A stretch of DNA of 64,000 nucleotides from ATM1 sp003577165 (GTDB taxonomy: Bacteria; Armatimonadota; Fimbriimonadia; Fimbriimonadales; ATM1). The position numbers and the translations under genes are program-made. Shown piece after piece: positions 41,725 to 50,886 of this stretch. Each line of letters begins with the position of its first letter. Positions within the stretch are counted from its first letter, which is position 1. Location of the stretch: contig SZPM01000005.1 in assembly GCA_030263715.1 (NCBI GenBank), positions 124,001 through 188,000 on the forward strand. The letters are read 5' to 3'. The notes under the pieces were generated by a model, which was not told the DNA's origin, ran no database searches, and saw only the letters and a list, made by a program, of their open reading frames with translations.

Positions 41725-42894
41725 ATGCATTTCTACCTACCACCCATTCAGGACATCCCGCAGTTCACACCCCTCTTTGAGGTGCGCACGCGGTTCGAAC
41801 GTAGAGCAGACCGAGATTTCCTCGAATCGGCCCCAGACTTTCGAAAAGACAACTTTCTGCGTGCGAGAGCGGGGTTCGACTGGAAGTTCGACGAAAAGAC
41901 GACAGCGCGCTTTCAGTATCAGTTCTCGTTTGATCAATTCCATACCCCGACCGGCATCGGTCGTCCGCACTACGAAGATGTGCTTCTTGCGAATTTAGAG
42001 CACAAATCGGGCGACGCGGTAGTAACGGTTGGGAGGCAACGGCTCATCTTGGGGGATGAGAGGCTGATCGGAGCCCTCGAGTGGGGCAACTTCGGGCGGA
42101 CTTATGACGTGCTTCGAGTGAAGAACAAGTCGTGGGACTTCTTCGCTGGCAAACTCGGAGTGAATTATCCCCGCGCCAAGGATGTTCGCCTCGGCGCCGT
42201 GAGTTACACCGGAACTCTCGGCACGACTTCGCTCATATACAAGCACGATGAGCCCGCCGCAGGCGACACCGATCACTTCACGCTGGATCACATCTGGAAG
42301 AGGAGCAGCGGTGCATGGGGATACGAATTCGAGGGCGCGTACCAGTTCGGTGACTTCGCCGGTCTGGATCATCAAGCGTGGGCGCTGCATGGCGCGGCCT
42401 CCTACAAGGTGGACTCGAAATTGCGGTGGATATTCGAAGTGAACGCAGCGAGCGGCGGCTCCACGCCAGGGAAGAGCAGAACGTTCGACAACTTGTATCC
42501 CACCAATCATAAGTTCTACGGGATCATGGACATGTTCGCTTGGATGAACATGACAGAAATCGCGCTGATCGCCGAAGTCAAAGCGAACTCGAAACTGGAC
42601 TTCAAGGCTTCTGCGCGCTCGTTCGCGCTCCAGAACTCCAAGGATGCTTGGTACGGCGCGGGCGGCGCCCCGAACCGTCGGGTGGGGGGCGGCATCTTCC
42701 GCGACGTGACGGGAGCGGCGGGCCGAGAAGTGGGGCTCGAATTTGACTTAGATGCGACTCTGAGGCCCGACAAGTACTCGACGGTGCAGGCTGGCATCGC
42801 CACGTTCCTGCCGGGGCCGTTTGTGGAGAGTTTCTACGGAGGTTCCGCGGACGCGCAGGTTTGGTACTACCTGATGGTCAACTGGAAGTGGTAG
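41725..42894 (+). CDS. Alginate-export-type outer-membrane porin
   Basis: A 389-residue protein made of amphipathic beta strands with frequent aromatic ends ('FEVRTRFERRADRDF', 'DAVVTVGRQRLILGDERLIG', 'YYLMVNWKW' ending in an aromatic residue as porins do), resembling the alginate-export (AlgE-like) family often found beside nitrogen-oxide respiration genes. It probably passes small anions through the outer membrane. GGAGG precedes the ATG by about 10 bases and an in-frame stop lies about 60 bases upstream, so there is no visible signal peptide, which is odd for a porin. Confidence 0.8.
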   Translation: MHFYLPPIQDIPQFTPLFEVRTRFERRADRDFLESAPDFRKDNFLRARAGFDWKFDEKTTARFQYQFSFDQFHTPTGIGRPHYEDVLLANLEHKSGDAVVTVGRQRLILGDERLIGALEWGNFGRTYDVLRVKNKSWDFFAGKLGVNYPRAKDVRLGAVSYTGTLGTTSLIYKHDEPAAGDTDHFTLDHIWKRSSGAWGYEFEGAYQFGDFAGLDHQAWALHGAASYKVDSKLRWIFEVNAASGGSTPGKSRTFDNLYPTNHKFYGIMDMFAWMNMTEIALIAEVKANSKLDFKASARSFALQNSKDAWYGAGGAPNRRVGGGIFRDVTGAAGREVGLEFDLDATLRPDKYSTVQAGIATFLPGPFVESFYGGSADAQVWYYLMVNWKW

Positions 42895-42898
42895 TCGG

Positions 42899-43585
42899 CT
42901 AAGCGGCGAGCAGGGCTTCGATCTCTCTCACTCGCGTCAGCACGACGTAGTGATGGTCGGTCTGTATCAGGCCGTCTTTCTGCCACCTGCTCATGGTGCG
43001 AATCGCGGATTCCACAGTCGTTCCCGTCATGTCCGCCACGTCTTGGCGCGTCAGCGGCACGTTGATGCGGATTCCGCCTTCGACCTCCTCACCGTAGGAC
43101 TCGCTGAGGATCATCAATACGGCTGCGATCCTCTGATCCACGCGTCCGCTGATAAGCCGGGCCATGAGATCGTGTGCGCTACGGAGCCGAAGCGTCGTTC
43201 TCCGCACGAGCCTGTCCTTGAGTGCGTTGTTCGCCTCATAGATCGGCATGAAGGCTCGCTTCGGAATCCGGAGATACACCGTCTTCGTGACGGCGATGGA
43301 CGAGAGGGGACACCCCGAGCCGTCAATCGTCCCGAGAAGCCCATAGATCTGACCCGGACCCACGATTTCTACGGTGGTCTCCTGGCCGTCGGCCGTCGAA
43401 CGGCACATCTTGATGAACCCGGAGCCGACGAGCCCGAAGAAATCCACGACTGCCCCCGAAGTCCAGATCACGTGCCCCTTGTCCACCGTGACCAACTTGG
43501 ATGAGGTCGCCAGCGACTCGATCTGTTCGGTCGTCAGGCTGTTCAGCAGAGTGCTCGACCTCAGCACGTGCAGGTTGGAGAGCAT
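42899..43585 (-). CDS. Crp/Fnr-family transcription regulator
   Basis: A 228-residue regulator with a cNMP-binding-like barrel and winged helix ('LTRQDVADMTGTTVESAIRTMSRWQKDG'). Its recognition helix is nearly the same as that of the regulator at 24.6-25.4 kb (TTVESAIRTMSRW against TTVETTIRVMSRW), so both may bind the same palindromes. Only two cysteines are present and not in an Fnr cluster pattern, which suggests a heme or other NO/redox sensing mode. It converges on the porin gene and is divergent from tyrS. Confidence 0.9.
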   Translation of the reverse strand: MLSNLHVLRSSTLLNSLTTEQIESLATSSKLVTVDKGHVIWTSGAVVDFFGLVGSGFIKMCRSTADGQETTVEIVGPGQIYGLLGTIDGSGCPLSSIAVTKTVYLRIPKRAFMPIYEANNALKDRLVRRTTLRLRSAHDLMARLISGRVDQRIAAVLMILSESYGEEVEGGIRINVPLTRQDVADMTGTTVESAIRTMSRWQKDGLIQTDHHYVVLTRVREIEALLAA

Positions 43586-43686
43586 TCGGTCCAGACGATA
43601 CCCCGGCCTTCCTGGTCGTTACCTCTCGGCGGGGCGAAACCGGTAGGGCCAACCGACCCGCGTCCCGGTATCATCGGACGCTCCCA

Positions 43687-44910
43687 ATGGACTTCGAGCA
43701 GCAGGTTGAGTTTCTCTCGCGCGGGTGCTCCGAGATCATCACCCGTGAGGAGTTGAAAGCGAAATTGCTCCGGGCTTCACAGTCCGGGAAGCCGCTGCGC
43801 GTCAAACTCGGCGTTGACCCGACTGTTCCGCACGTTACTCTCGGTTGGGCCGTCGTCCTGAGGAAACTCCGACAGTTCCAAGACTGTGGGCACACGGCCT
43901 GCCTCATCATCGGCGACTTCACCGCGATGATCGGCGATCCGAGCGGCAAGTCGAAGACGCGGCCCCAACTCGATAGAGAAGAAGTTCAGGCGAACGTGCG
44001 CGCCGTGGAATCACAACTTTACAAAGTTCTCATTCGCGAGAAGACGGAGATCTACTACAACGCCGACTGGCTCGGAAAGATGGACTTCGCAGATGTGATT
44101 CGGCTCGCCAGTCACGTCACCGTTGCGCGAATCTTGGAGCGCGACGATTTTCAAAAGCGGTTGGACGAACAGCGGCCCATCGGAATGCACGAAGTGCTCT
44201 ACCCCTTGTGTCAAGGCTACGACTCCGTTGCGATCGAAGCGGACGTCGAGTTGGGAGGCAACGATCAGAAGTTCAACATTCTGGTCGGGAGGAATCTGCA
44301 GGGACAATTCGGCCAAGAGTCGCAGGTCGCGATGCTCATGCCTCTGTTGGTCGGGACAGATGGCTCAGAAAAGATGAGCCAGTCGCTCGGAAACTACGTC
44401 AGCGTCGTGGATGAACCCAACGAGATGTTTGGCAAGACGATGTCGATTCCGGATCATCTCATTGAGTCCTGGTTGATGCTGTGTACCGACGTTCCCGAAA
44501 GTGAGATCGAGGAGATGGTGAAGGGGATGGAGTCGGGATCCCTCAATCCCCGCGATGCGAAGCTGATGCTCGCGGGGCGCCTCGTCGAGATGTACCACGA
44601 CGAGACCGAAGCCCGAGCCGCCGAGGAGTACTTCTTGACGACGTTTAGCAAAAGGCAAACGCCGTCGGATGCGCCGGAGGCCTCGATACCGGAGTCGTGC
44701 ATCCGCGACGGTCTCGTCGCCATCGCCCCCCTCATCGCAGCGCTCGGGCTGGCCTCCTCGAACGGCGAGGCGCGACGCCTCATCCAAGGAGGAGGGGTTT
44801 CCCTCGGCGAAGAGCGGGTTTCGGACCCAACGGCTGCCGTTCCTCTGGAGGATGCGGTCGGGAAGGTGCTCCGGGTCGGCAAGCACAAGTTCCGGACGCT
44901 CGTTCGGTAG
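43687..44910 (+). CDS. tyrS: Tyrosyl-tRNA synthetase
   Basis: A 407-residue class I synthetase that charges tRNA-Tyr. It shows the HIGH-type motif as 'PHVTLGWAVVLRKL', the tyrosine site with 'LYPLCQGYDSVAIEADVELGGNDQKFN', the KMSKS loop 'EKMSQSLGNYV', and a C-terminal S4 domain ('GLASSNGEARRLIQGGGVSL'). This is the longer, TyrZ-like form with an S4 domain. The ATG at 43687 is chosen; the frame extends further upstream inside the divergent regulator. Confidence 0.95.
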   Translation: MDFEQQVEFLSRGCSEIITREELKAKLLRASQSGKPLRVKLGVDPTVPHVTLGWAVVLRKLRQFQDCGHTACLIIGDFTAMIGDPSGKSKTRPQLDREEVQANVRAVESQLYKVLIREKTEIYYNADWLGKMDFADVIRLASHVTVARILERDDFQKRLDEQRPIGMHEVLYPLCQGYDSVAIEADVELGGNDQKFNILVGRNLQGQFGQESQVAMLMPLLVGTDGSEKMSQSLGNYVSVVDEPNEMFGKTMSIPDHLIESWLMLCTDVPESEIEEMVKGMESGSLNPRDAKLMLAGRLVEMYHDETEARAAEEYFLTTFSKRQTPSDAPEASIPESCIRDGLVAIAPLIAALGLASSNGEARRLIQGGGVSLGEERVSDPTAAVPLEDAVGKVLRVGKHKFRTLVR

Positions 44911-44914
44911 GAGG

Positions 44915-44933
44915 CCCTCCGACCGGCGGAGGG
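44915..44933 (+). terminator. Hairpin after tyrS
   Basis: Perfect 7-bp stem CCCTCCG / CGGAGGG with a 5-base loop directly after the stop codon; no T-run. Confidence 0.5.
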
Positions 44934-44940
44934 GCGCCGG

Positions 44941-44946
44941 TACAAT
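44941..44946 (+). promoter_or_regulatory. -10 element TACAAT for the PII gene
   Basis: TACAAT ends 6 bases before the GTG start at 44953, which would give a leaderless transcript. Confidence 0.5.
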
Positions 44947-44952
44947 GCTCGG

Positions 44953-45291
44953 GTGATTCGGGTCGTTGCCTACATCCGCCCGCACAAACTGGACGAAGTG
45001 AAAACGGCTCTGGGAGAGCGGGGGATTACGGGCCTCACGGTTACGGAAGTCCGAGGGTGTGGGGCGTCCGCCGAGACCACGGAGTGGTTCCTCGGTGAGG
45101 AATACGTGGTTTCACTGCCCGCTCGGATCAAGTTGGAGGCCGTCGTCGACGACTCAGTCGTGGAAGAGGTCGTTGATTGCATCGTCGCAAAGGCCCGAAC
45201 GGGAAGGCCGGGCGACGGCAAACTGTTTCTGTATGAGGAGGAGGACGCCATCCGCATCCGGACGGGCGAAAGAGGGCTTGCGGCCGTCTAA
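44953..45291 (+). CDS. glnB: Nitrogen regulatory protein PII
   Basis: A 112-residue PII protein aligning without gaps to GlnB through residue 51: 'MIRVVAYIRPHKLDEVKTAL', 'GITGLTVTEVRGCG', the T-loop with Tyr51 kept ('WFLGEEY'), and the C-terminal signature 'GRPGDGKLFLYEEEDAIRIRTGE'. It senses 2-oxoglutarate and ATP/ADP and controls nitrogen assimilation targets. T-loop residue 46 is Phe instead of the GlnB Tyr. No amtB or glnA is next to it. The GTG start sits right behind the -10 element. Confidence 0.93.
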   Translation: MIRVVAYIRPHKLDEVKTALGERGITGLTVTEVRGCGASAETTEWFLGEEYVVSLPARIKLEAVVDDSVVEEVVDCIVAKARTGRPGDGKLFLYEEEDAIRIRTGERGLAAV

Positions 45292-45351
45292 GCCGAACCT
45301 GTCCGGGCCGGCGGGGCGTCAAACACCGGGACCGCATAGATGAGGAGTTCA

Positions 45352-47004
45352 ATGAACAAAGCAATCGGAGTCTTGCTGGTGATTTCGGCCTTCGTTGCCG
45401 GCATCGCGCAAGCCATCAGCATTCAGTCGTCCGTAAAGGACGGAGACCGCTTGAGCGGGGTCGTCGAGATCCGGGTGACGGTCGAATCTCAGAGCACCGT
45501 CAACCAAGTGGAGTTCTACGTCAACGGTGAACTCCGAGGGACGGACGCCAGCACCCCCTACACCATAAAATTAGATACCGTCCTTGAGAAGGAGGGACCG
45601 CTTTCGATCGAGGTCGGCGTATACACCGCCAGCGGCGACAGCAAGAAATTCAAGATCAGCGCCGTCGTAGACAACGGCGTGTCGAAGGGAGCGGAATTCC
45701 ACTACCAGAACGCGCTGAAGTTCCTCCAGGTGTCCAAGTGGGAAGAGGCCATTCAAGCGTGCCGAATCGCGCTGAAGGCGGACGAGACCCACTACGGCGC
45801 CCGATTGGCAATGGCCCGCAGTTACCTCGGCATGGACGTGTACGACGAGGCGCAAAAGTGGGCTGAAGACGCCTACCTCACCAAGGAGACTCCCGAGGCC
45901 GCGGAACTTCTGAGCGCAATCCACGTCGACCGCGCGTTCGGCATCGTTTCCCGAAGCGGGGAGCGCGGTGAAGCCATGAAGGAGATCGCAAACGCCTTCA
46001 AGGCCTCGATCGCGCAGAAAGTCGCCGCGATCGACCTTCGCATCAAGGCGCTTGGCCCTGTGACCGACGCGAACCGACTTCAGCACGCCGACCTGCTGAT
46101 TCAGAAGAACGATTACTCCGCAGCCCGGCGGCTTCTTAAGGAGAAGTACAACCAGTACGAGCCTGACCTCGCCCTTGCGAACCGCCTGATCTACGCCGCA
46201 ATGCGCTCAGGCCGGATGTCTGAGGCCTGGGAAGTTAGTCTTGCCGTGTCGAAGTACGGCGCGCCGGACGCAGTGACAAGCGCGCTCATGGCCGCCGGCC
46301 ACGCTTACTACCGTCGTTTCGACGATGCAGCCAACCAGTTGAAAGAGGGCGTCTTCTCGGATCCAGACTCGCCGACGCTGATGACGGCTTCCGCCTTCGT
46401 TGCTCTGCGCAAGGGCGACAGGGGCGCCGTGCAAAGCCAATTGGCGAGCATGCTGCAAAAGAGCGTCACGAACCCAGCCGTCTACTACTATCTCGCGATC
46501 CTTCAGTTCTCCCTCGGACAGTACATGGAGTCCCGTGACAACCTTCGCAACGCGATCGTTCAGAATCCGCTCCTCTACGACTGCTATGTCCAGAGGGGGT
46601 ACGAGGCGCTGACTCTCGCAGAGAGCGCCGTCGGCGACTTGGCCAAGGACAAGCCGGTGCTTCTCGATCAGGCGAAAGAGTTCATGGAGGTCGCGCTGGC
46701 GGCCAAGCCCGACTCCGCCGAAGCGCTCAACGGGCTCGCGCTCGTGATGCTGAACCTCGGCAAGTACGACGAGGCCGTCCGATACGCGGACGCCGCTTCG
46801 AAGGCCGGACCGGAGTACCCGTGGGCGTTCTACACGCTCAGCTGTGCGCTGGACCGAGTTCGCAAGACCGTGGAGGCCCAGAACGCGATGAACATGGCCG
46901 CCAAGTTGGACAGGGACTTCCTGGAGGGCCGGGGAATCCCGATCCTTAAGGAGGCCTGGACCTATACGGCCAGGAACGCGCGGCTCCCAGCTCTCTCCCT
47001 TTAG
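45352..47004 (+). CDS. Exported TPR protein with N-terminal Ig-like domain
   Basis: A 550-residue protein with a signal peptide ('MNKAIGVLLVISAFVAGIAQA'), a bacterial Ig-like domain (about 25-105: 'VKDGDRLSGVVEIRVTV', 'VEFYVNGELRGTD') and then about ten TPR-like helix pairs (for example 'AEFHYQNALKFLQVSKWEEAIQACRIAL' region and 'NGLALVMLNLGKYDEAVRYAD'). TPR proteins mediate protein contacts; the role here is unknown. The ATG at 45352 with GAGGAG just upstream is preferred over the ATG at 45340. It is followed by the beta-propeller gene, with which it may work. Confidence 0.8.
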   Translation: MNKAIGVLLVISAFVAGIAQAISIQSSVKDGDRLSGVVEIRVTVESQSTVNQVEFYVNGELRGTDASTPYTIKLDTVLEKEGPLSIEVGVYTASGDSKKFKISAVVDNGVSKGAEFHYQNALKFLQVSKWEEAIQACRIALKADETHYGARLAMARSYLGMDVYDEAQKWAEDAYLTKETPEAAELLSAIHVDRAFGIVSRSGERGEAMKEIANAFKASIAQKVAAIDLRIKALGPVTDANRLQHADLLIQKNDYSAARRLLKEKYNQYEPDLALANRLIYAAMRSGRMSEAWEVSLAVSKYGAPDAVTSALMAAGHAYYRRFDDAANQLKEGVFSDPDSPTLMTASAFVALRKGDRGAVQSQLASMLQKSVTNPAVYYYLAILQFSLGQYMESRDNLRNAIVQNPLLYDCYVQRGYEALTLAESAVGDLAKDKPVLLDQAKEFMEVALAAKPDSAEALNGLALVMLNLGKYDEAVRYADAASKAGPEYPWAFYTLSCALDRVRKTVEAQNAMNMAAKLDRDFLEGRGIPILKEAWTYTARNARLPALSL

Positions 47005-47124
47005 GCCATCCGTGGCCCATATCTGGTTACACAGGGGCCGGATCGAACGTCCAAATGATGGCGGTCCGACCCCTGTGGACGCTATACTGAACTGGTCGTC
47101 TCGACGGCCTGGAGGATGAACCGT

Positions 47125-48750
47125 ATGTTCTTTCGGCGCGCAATTTCCGCCGCAGTCTTAGTGGCTGCACTCTTGCCCGCGACTGCGATCGAAGGACCGA
47201 TCTCGCTGTCGTGGCGAATGTGGCAGAAGGCGAACTTCTCGCCCACCGCAACCCCCGTCGTCAGCGATGGAACGGTGTACGCCCCGATTGGGAGGAAGGT
47301 GTACGCGGTCGACGCCGTGACGGGCTCGCAGAGGTGGGCGTTCCCCCCAGGAGAGGAACTCGACGGCGACTTCCGAGCAAGCGTCGTTGTTGCAGGCAAC
47401 GCGCTCATCTGCCCCAACACGAACAGGTTCGTCTATGCGGTCAGTAAGACGGACGGGAGTCACGTCTGGTCCTATCTAATGACCGCCGGAATCGCGCGCA
47501 ACGTCCTGACGGACGGCGACTCGGTTTACATCTTTACGAGCGACAACCGAATCGTCGGCCTCGATGCGAAAACGGGCGCCAGGATTTGGGCCGAAGACTA
47601 CGATCTCGGCACGAACGTCGTGGGTGAACCCGCGATCTCAGGCGACTGGATCGTGTTCTACAACTCGCTCGGCGAACTTACCGGATTTAACAAGACAACG
47701 CGTAAGCGCGGATGGACGATGCGAGTTCAAACGACGAACGCCGACAGCGCGCCGTTCGTATTCGGCAACTCAGTCTACGTCCTGAGCGGCACGCAAGTGG
47801 CCCGCATCAATCCGCAGACCGGAAGATCCGTTGGCCGAATCCTCACACTCCCGCTTGAAGTTTCCGGCAATCCCGTCATCACGAAGAAGGGGGGAGTTGC
47901 CGTCACTCCGGACGCGAAGGTTCTGTTCTTCAACATGGATCGCGGCACGATCGACAAGAAGCCGCTCGAATTGGGCAGTTACCTTCGAGGCGGTCCATCC
48001 GCAGCGGGTGACAACGTCATCGTCAGAACGACGAACGGCGGCATCTACCTGATCGACCCCGAGCGAAAGGTGGTCCTTTGGGAGTACACGACCTTGCCGA
48101 TTCCGGGCGCCATGCGGCAACAGACGACTTCGACCAGCGGTGGCTCTGGCAGCGGTGGCAGCGGCGGAGGCGGAGGCCTTACGGGCGGCGGCCAAGGTGG
48201 TGGAACGACGACTTACGTCCCAATGGACTACGTGTCGATTCTCGGCCAGGTCGCAGTGTCCGGGAACTCATTGTTCGCGATCGCTGAAGATGGTTCGATC
48301 TTCGCATGGGGCACGGACCTGGGAGTTGACGAACTCGGACCGCGCGTTACGATGATGTCGCCGCCGGAAGGCTCGGCGATTTCCGGAAAGCCGGATTTCG
48401 ACTTCGTGTTCCGGATCGAAGACAGCGGCACCGGAGTGATGTCGAAGAGCATCCAGGTGATGTTCGGCGACCAACCCATGAAGTTCGAATACAAGCCGGG
48501 CGGTGGCTATCTCTACATTAAAATCCGTGGAGAGGGTAGCCCGGTCGACGGCGCGAACCCCCCCCTCAACGACGGCAAAAAGGTCATCCTGGTCAGCGTC
48601 GCGGATTGGGCTGGAAACATCTCCGAGAAGAAATTCTTCATCACGATCGACAACTCCCTGAAAGTCATCCGCGAGCGGACCGTTGACGATCGCACGGGCG
48701 GCCCCGGAGTCGGCGGCGGTTCGGGTGGTGGCGGAGGCGGCATCGGCTAA
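47125..48750 (+). CDS. Exported PQQ-like beta-propeller protein
   Basis: A 541-residue protein with a signal peptide ('MFFRRAISAAVLVAALLPATA'). It has repeated beta-propeller blades of the PQQ-like type ('PVVSDGTVYAPIGRKVYAVDAVTGSQRW', about 7 blades, interrupted by a Gly-rich stretch 'GGSGSGGSGGGGG' near residue 345). A C-terminal Ig-like region and a Gly-rich tail follow. These act as binding scaffolds rather than true PQQ enzymes unless catalytic residues are present, which I cannot see. GGAGG lies 9 bases before the ATG at 47125. Confidence 0.78.
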   Translation: MFFRRAISAAVLVAALLPATAIEGPISLSWRMWQKANFSPTATPVVSDGTVYAPIGRKVYAVDAVTGSQRWAFPPGEELDGDFRASVVVAGNALICPNTNRFVYAVSKTDGSHVWSYLMTAGIARNVLTDGDSVYIFTSDNRIVGLDAKTGARIWAEDYDLGTNVVGEPAISGDWIVFYNSLGELTGFNKTTRKRGWTMRVQTTNADSAPFVFGNSVYVLSGTQVARINPQTGRSVGRILTLPLEVSGNPVITKKGGVAVTPDAKVLFFNMDRGTIDKKPLELGSYLRGGPSAAGDNVIVRTTNGGIYLIDPERKVVLWEYTTLPIPGAMRQQTTSTSGGSGSGGSGGGGGLTGGGQGGGTTTYVPMDYVSILGQVAVSGNSLFAIAEDGSIFAWGTDLGVDELGPRVTMMSPPEGSAISGKPDFDFVFRIEDSGTGVMSKSIQVMFGDQPMKFEYKPGGGYLYIKIRGEGSPVDGANPPLNDGKKVILVSVADWAGNISEKKFFITIDNSLKVIRERTVDDRTGGPGVGGGSGGGGGGIG

Positions 48751-48755
48751 TTCCG

Positions 48756-49790
48756 ATGCGAGATATCGAGTTCTGGCAGGCCCTTTTGAGTTTGGACCTG
48801 CCCCCTTCGAGGGCCCGAGCGCTACTGGATAGGCTCGGGCCTTCCTGTCTCTCGGTGGAGGACCTTCGCGCAAGCGATCCGTTTGCAGAAGCGTCGAAGC
48901 GCGTGAAACCACGAAGAGGATCCCCGGCGCGCCATCCCGTTGGCGATGTCCGGGTTCTCGAATTGGGATCCGCCGAATATCCAAAGGCGCTCAGCGAGAG
49001 CGAAGATCCGCCGCCCGCCCTATTCGTTCGAGGATCCCTCGTGGACTGCGACGAGCCCGCTGTCGCGATCGTGGGAACTCGCGGCGCGTCCTCCTACGGC
49101 AAGGCCGTGGCGCGGCAAATCGCATCAGAACTTGCAAAGGGCGGCGTCACGGTGGTGAGCGGGGGGGCGCAGGGCGTAGACGCCAACGCCCACCTCGGCG
49201 CCCTCGAAGCGGGGGGGAGGACGATTGCGGTGCTTGGCTCTGGACTGGATCGGCCCTATCCGGTTTCCAATCGCGGCCTCTTTGATCGGATCGCGCAGTC
49301 TGGCGCAGTCGTCAGCCAGTTCCCGCTCGGAGCGAAGCCGGATCGGTGGAGGTTCCCTCTAAGAAACTACACGATCGCCGGCCTCGTCCGAGCAGTCGTT
49401 GTCGTCGAAGCGCCCGAGCAGAGCGGATCACTCATTACGGCCCGAGCGGCCGCAGATGAGGGGAAGTTAGTCTTCGTGACGCCCGGACCGATCACCAGCA
49501 CAACGCATCGGGGGGGGTTCCGATTGATCAACGATGGCGCAACGCTCCTCTACACACCCGATCAGGTATTCGAGGGCCTCGGCATCGCGCGGAGAGTCGC
49601 GCAGCCGGTGGCGCCGAGCGTTACTCCGATGCAGCGCAAGATCCTCGACAGCCTTGGAGTCGAACCCATACTGGTCGACTCACTTGGAGATGCGCTCGAC
49701 ATCCCTCCCGGTGAACTTCTCGCTGAGTTGACGACCCTCGAAATCCTCGGCCTTGTCCTCAAGAGCGGCGCGGGATATTCAAAACTATGA
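48756..49790 (+). CDS. dprA: DNA-processing protein DprA
   Basis: A 344-residue protein with the Rossmann-like core of DprA/Smf: 'VAIVGTRGASSYGKAVARQIASELA', 'VVSGGAQGVDANAHLGAL', 'TIAVLGSGLDRPYP', 'FPLRNYTIAGLVRAVVVVEA' and 'SGSLITARAAADEGK'. A C-terminal winged-helix domain follows. DprA loads RecA onto incoming single-stranded DNA during transformation. Its stop overlaps the start of nagA (ATGA). Confidence 0.95.
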   Translation: MRDIEFWQALLSLDLPPSRARALLDRLGPSCLSVEDLRASDPFAEASKRVKPRRGSPARHPVGDVRVLELGSAEYPKALSESEDPPPALFVRGSLVDCDEPAVAIVGTRGASSYGKAVARQIASELAKGGVTVVSGGAQGVDANAHLGALEAGGRTIAVLGSGLDRPYPVSNRGLFDRIAQSGAVVSQFPLGAKPDRWRFPLRNYTIAGLVRAVVVVEAPEQSGSLITARAAADEGKLVFVTPGPITSTTHRGGFRLINDGATLLYTPDQVFEGLGIARRVAQPVAPSVTPMQRKILDSLGVEPILVDSLGDALDIPPGELLAELTTLEILGLVLKSGAGYSKL

Positions 49791-50821
49791 ACGTCCGTGC
49801 GTGGGTGGGGGGCCGATTCGTCGATGGCGATTTCGACCGAAGCGCGAACCGGTTTATCAGGAGTTCAGGCACCTCAGCCCAGTCGGAGCGCAACCTCGTT
49901 CCCGGCCTCGTTGACGCTCACTGCCACGGGGTGGGGGGACTGGACGTGATGGACGGAAAGGCCGCTGAGATCGCAGAAAAGCTTCGCGCAGTTGGCGTGG
50001 AGTATTTTTGTCCGACCACCGTCACCGCGCCGTGGGAAGAACTGCGCTTCGCGCTTCAGGCGTGCGATCCCGCGGTCAAGGGGTTCGCGGGTGTCCACTT
50101 AGAAGGGCCGTTTGTTAACCCGGCGATGGCCGGCGCGCAACCGAAAGAACACATCGCCCCCCCCTCCGTCCGCACCCTCGAGGAAGAACTGGGCGACCTG
50201 CTGAGTCGAGTGAAGATCGTAACCCTCGCCCCCGAACTGGACGGGGCGCAAGAGGTGATTGAATTCCTCCGCGGCCGTGGCATCGCCGTGAGCGCTGGAC
50301 ACACCGATGCGACTTTTGAGACGCTTCGCGCGCGTCGCATTTCGCGAATGACGCACTTCTATAATGCGATGCGTCCCTTCCACCATCGGGAGCCAGGTTG
50401 CGTGGGCTACGGACTCCTAGGAGATCCGGAGTTAGAACTCATCTACGACGGCATCCACGTTTCAGCGCAGGCGGTCGACCTTTTGCTGCAAAGTCGGGGG
50501 CTCGATGGGCTCGTCGCCGTCAGCGACGGCACGTCACTTTCCGGTCTGCCCGACGGCACGGTGGCGAATCTCTGGGGCCACCGGGTGACGAAGCGCGATG
50601 GTGCCGTGAGGCTCGACGACGGGACTCTGGCCGGCAGCGCCGCGACTTTGGCGGACGTCTTCCGGAGGATATGGGAGGATTTCGGGCCCGAGGTGGCCGT
50701 CCGGTCGGCCTCGGACAACCCCCGGAGGAGCCTGGGACTGCCAGAACCCCGACTCTGGCTGATCGTCTCGCGGGAGGGCGATATAATCGAGCCCGTCGAG
50801 ATGGAACTCGCAATTTCGTAG
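49787..50821 (+). CDS. nagA: N-acetylglucosamine-6-phosphate deacetylase
   Basis: A 344-residue amidohydrolase that removes acetate from GlcNAc-6-phosphate in amino-sugar recycling. Visible metal and substrate motifs are 'VDAHCHGVGGLDVMDG', 'HLEGPFVNP', 'SAGHTDATFET', 'THFYNAMRPFHHREPG' and 'LVAVSDGTSLSGLPDG' (catalytic Asp). Slightly shorter than the usual about 380 residues. It overlaps dprA by four bases. Confidence 0.92.
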   Translation: MNVRAWVGGRFVDGDFDRSANRFIRSSGTSAQSERNLVPGLVDAHCHGVGGLDVMDGKAAEIAEKLRAVGVEYFCPTTVTAPWEELRFALQACDPAVKGFAGVHLEGPFVNPAMAGAQPKEHIAPPSVRTLEEELGDLLSRVKIVTLAPELDGAQEVIEFLRGRGIAVSAGHTDATFETLRARRISRMTHFYNAMRPFHHREPGCVGYGLLGDPELELIYDGIHVSAQAVDLLLQSRGLDGLVAVSDGTSLSGLPDGTVANLWGHRVTKRDGAVRLDDGTLAGSAATLADVFRRIWEDFGPEVAVRSASDNPRRSLGLPEPRLWLIVSREGDIIEPVEMELAIS

Positions 50822-50886
50822 GACGCGAACATGCCCAGCCTGCCACAAGAGCCGTCCCCCGCATCTCGCAGGCGGTCGGCTAAGTC

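Noticed and set aside
44953..45291. PII protein lacking the uridylylated tyrosine
   Set aside because: Gap-free counting against GlnB shows Tyr51 is present; only residue 46 differs (Phe).
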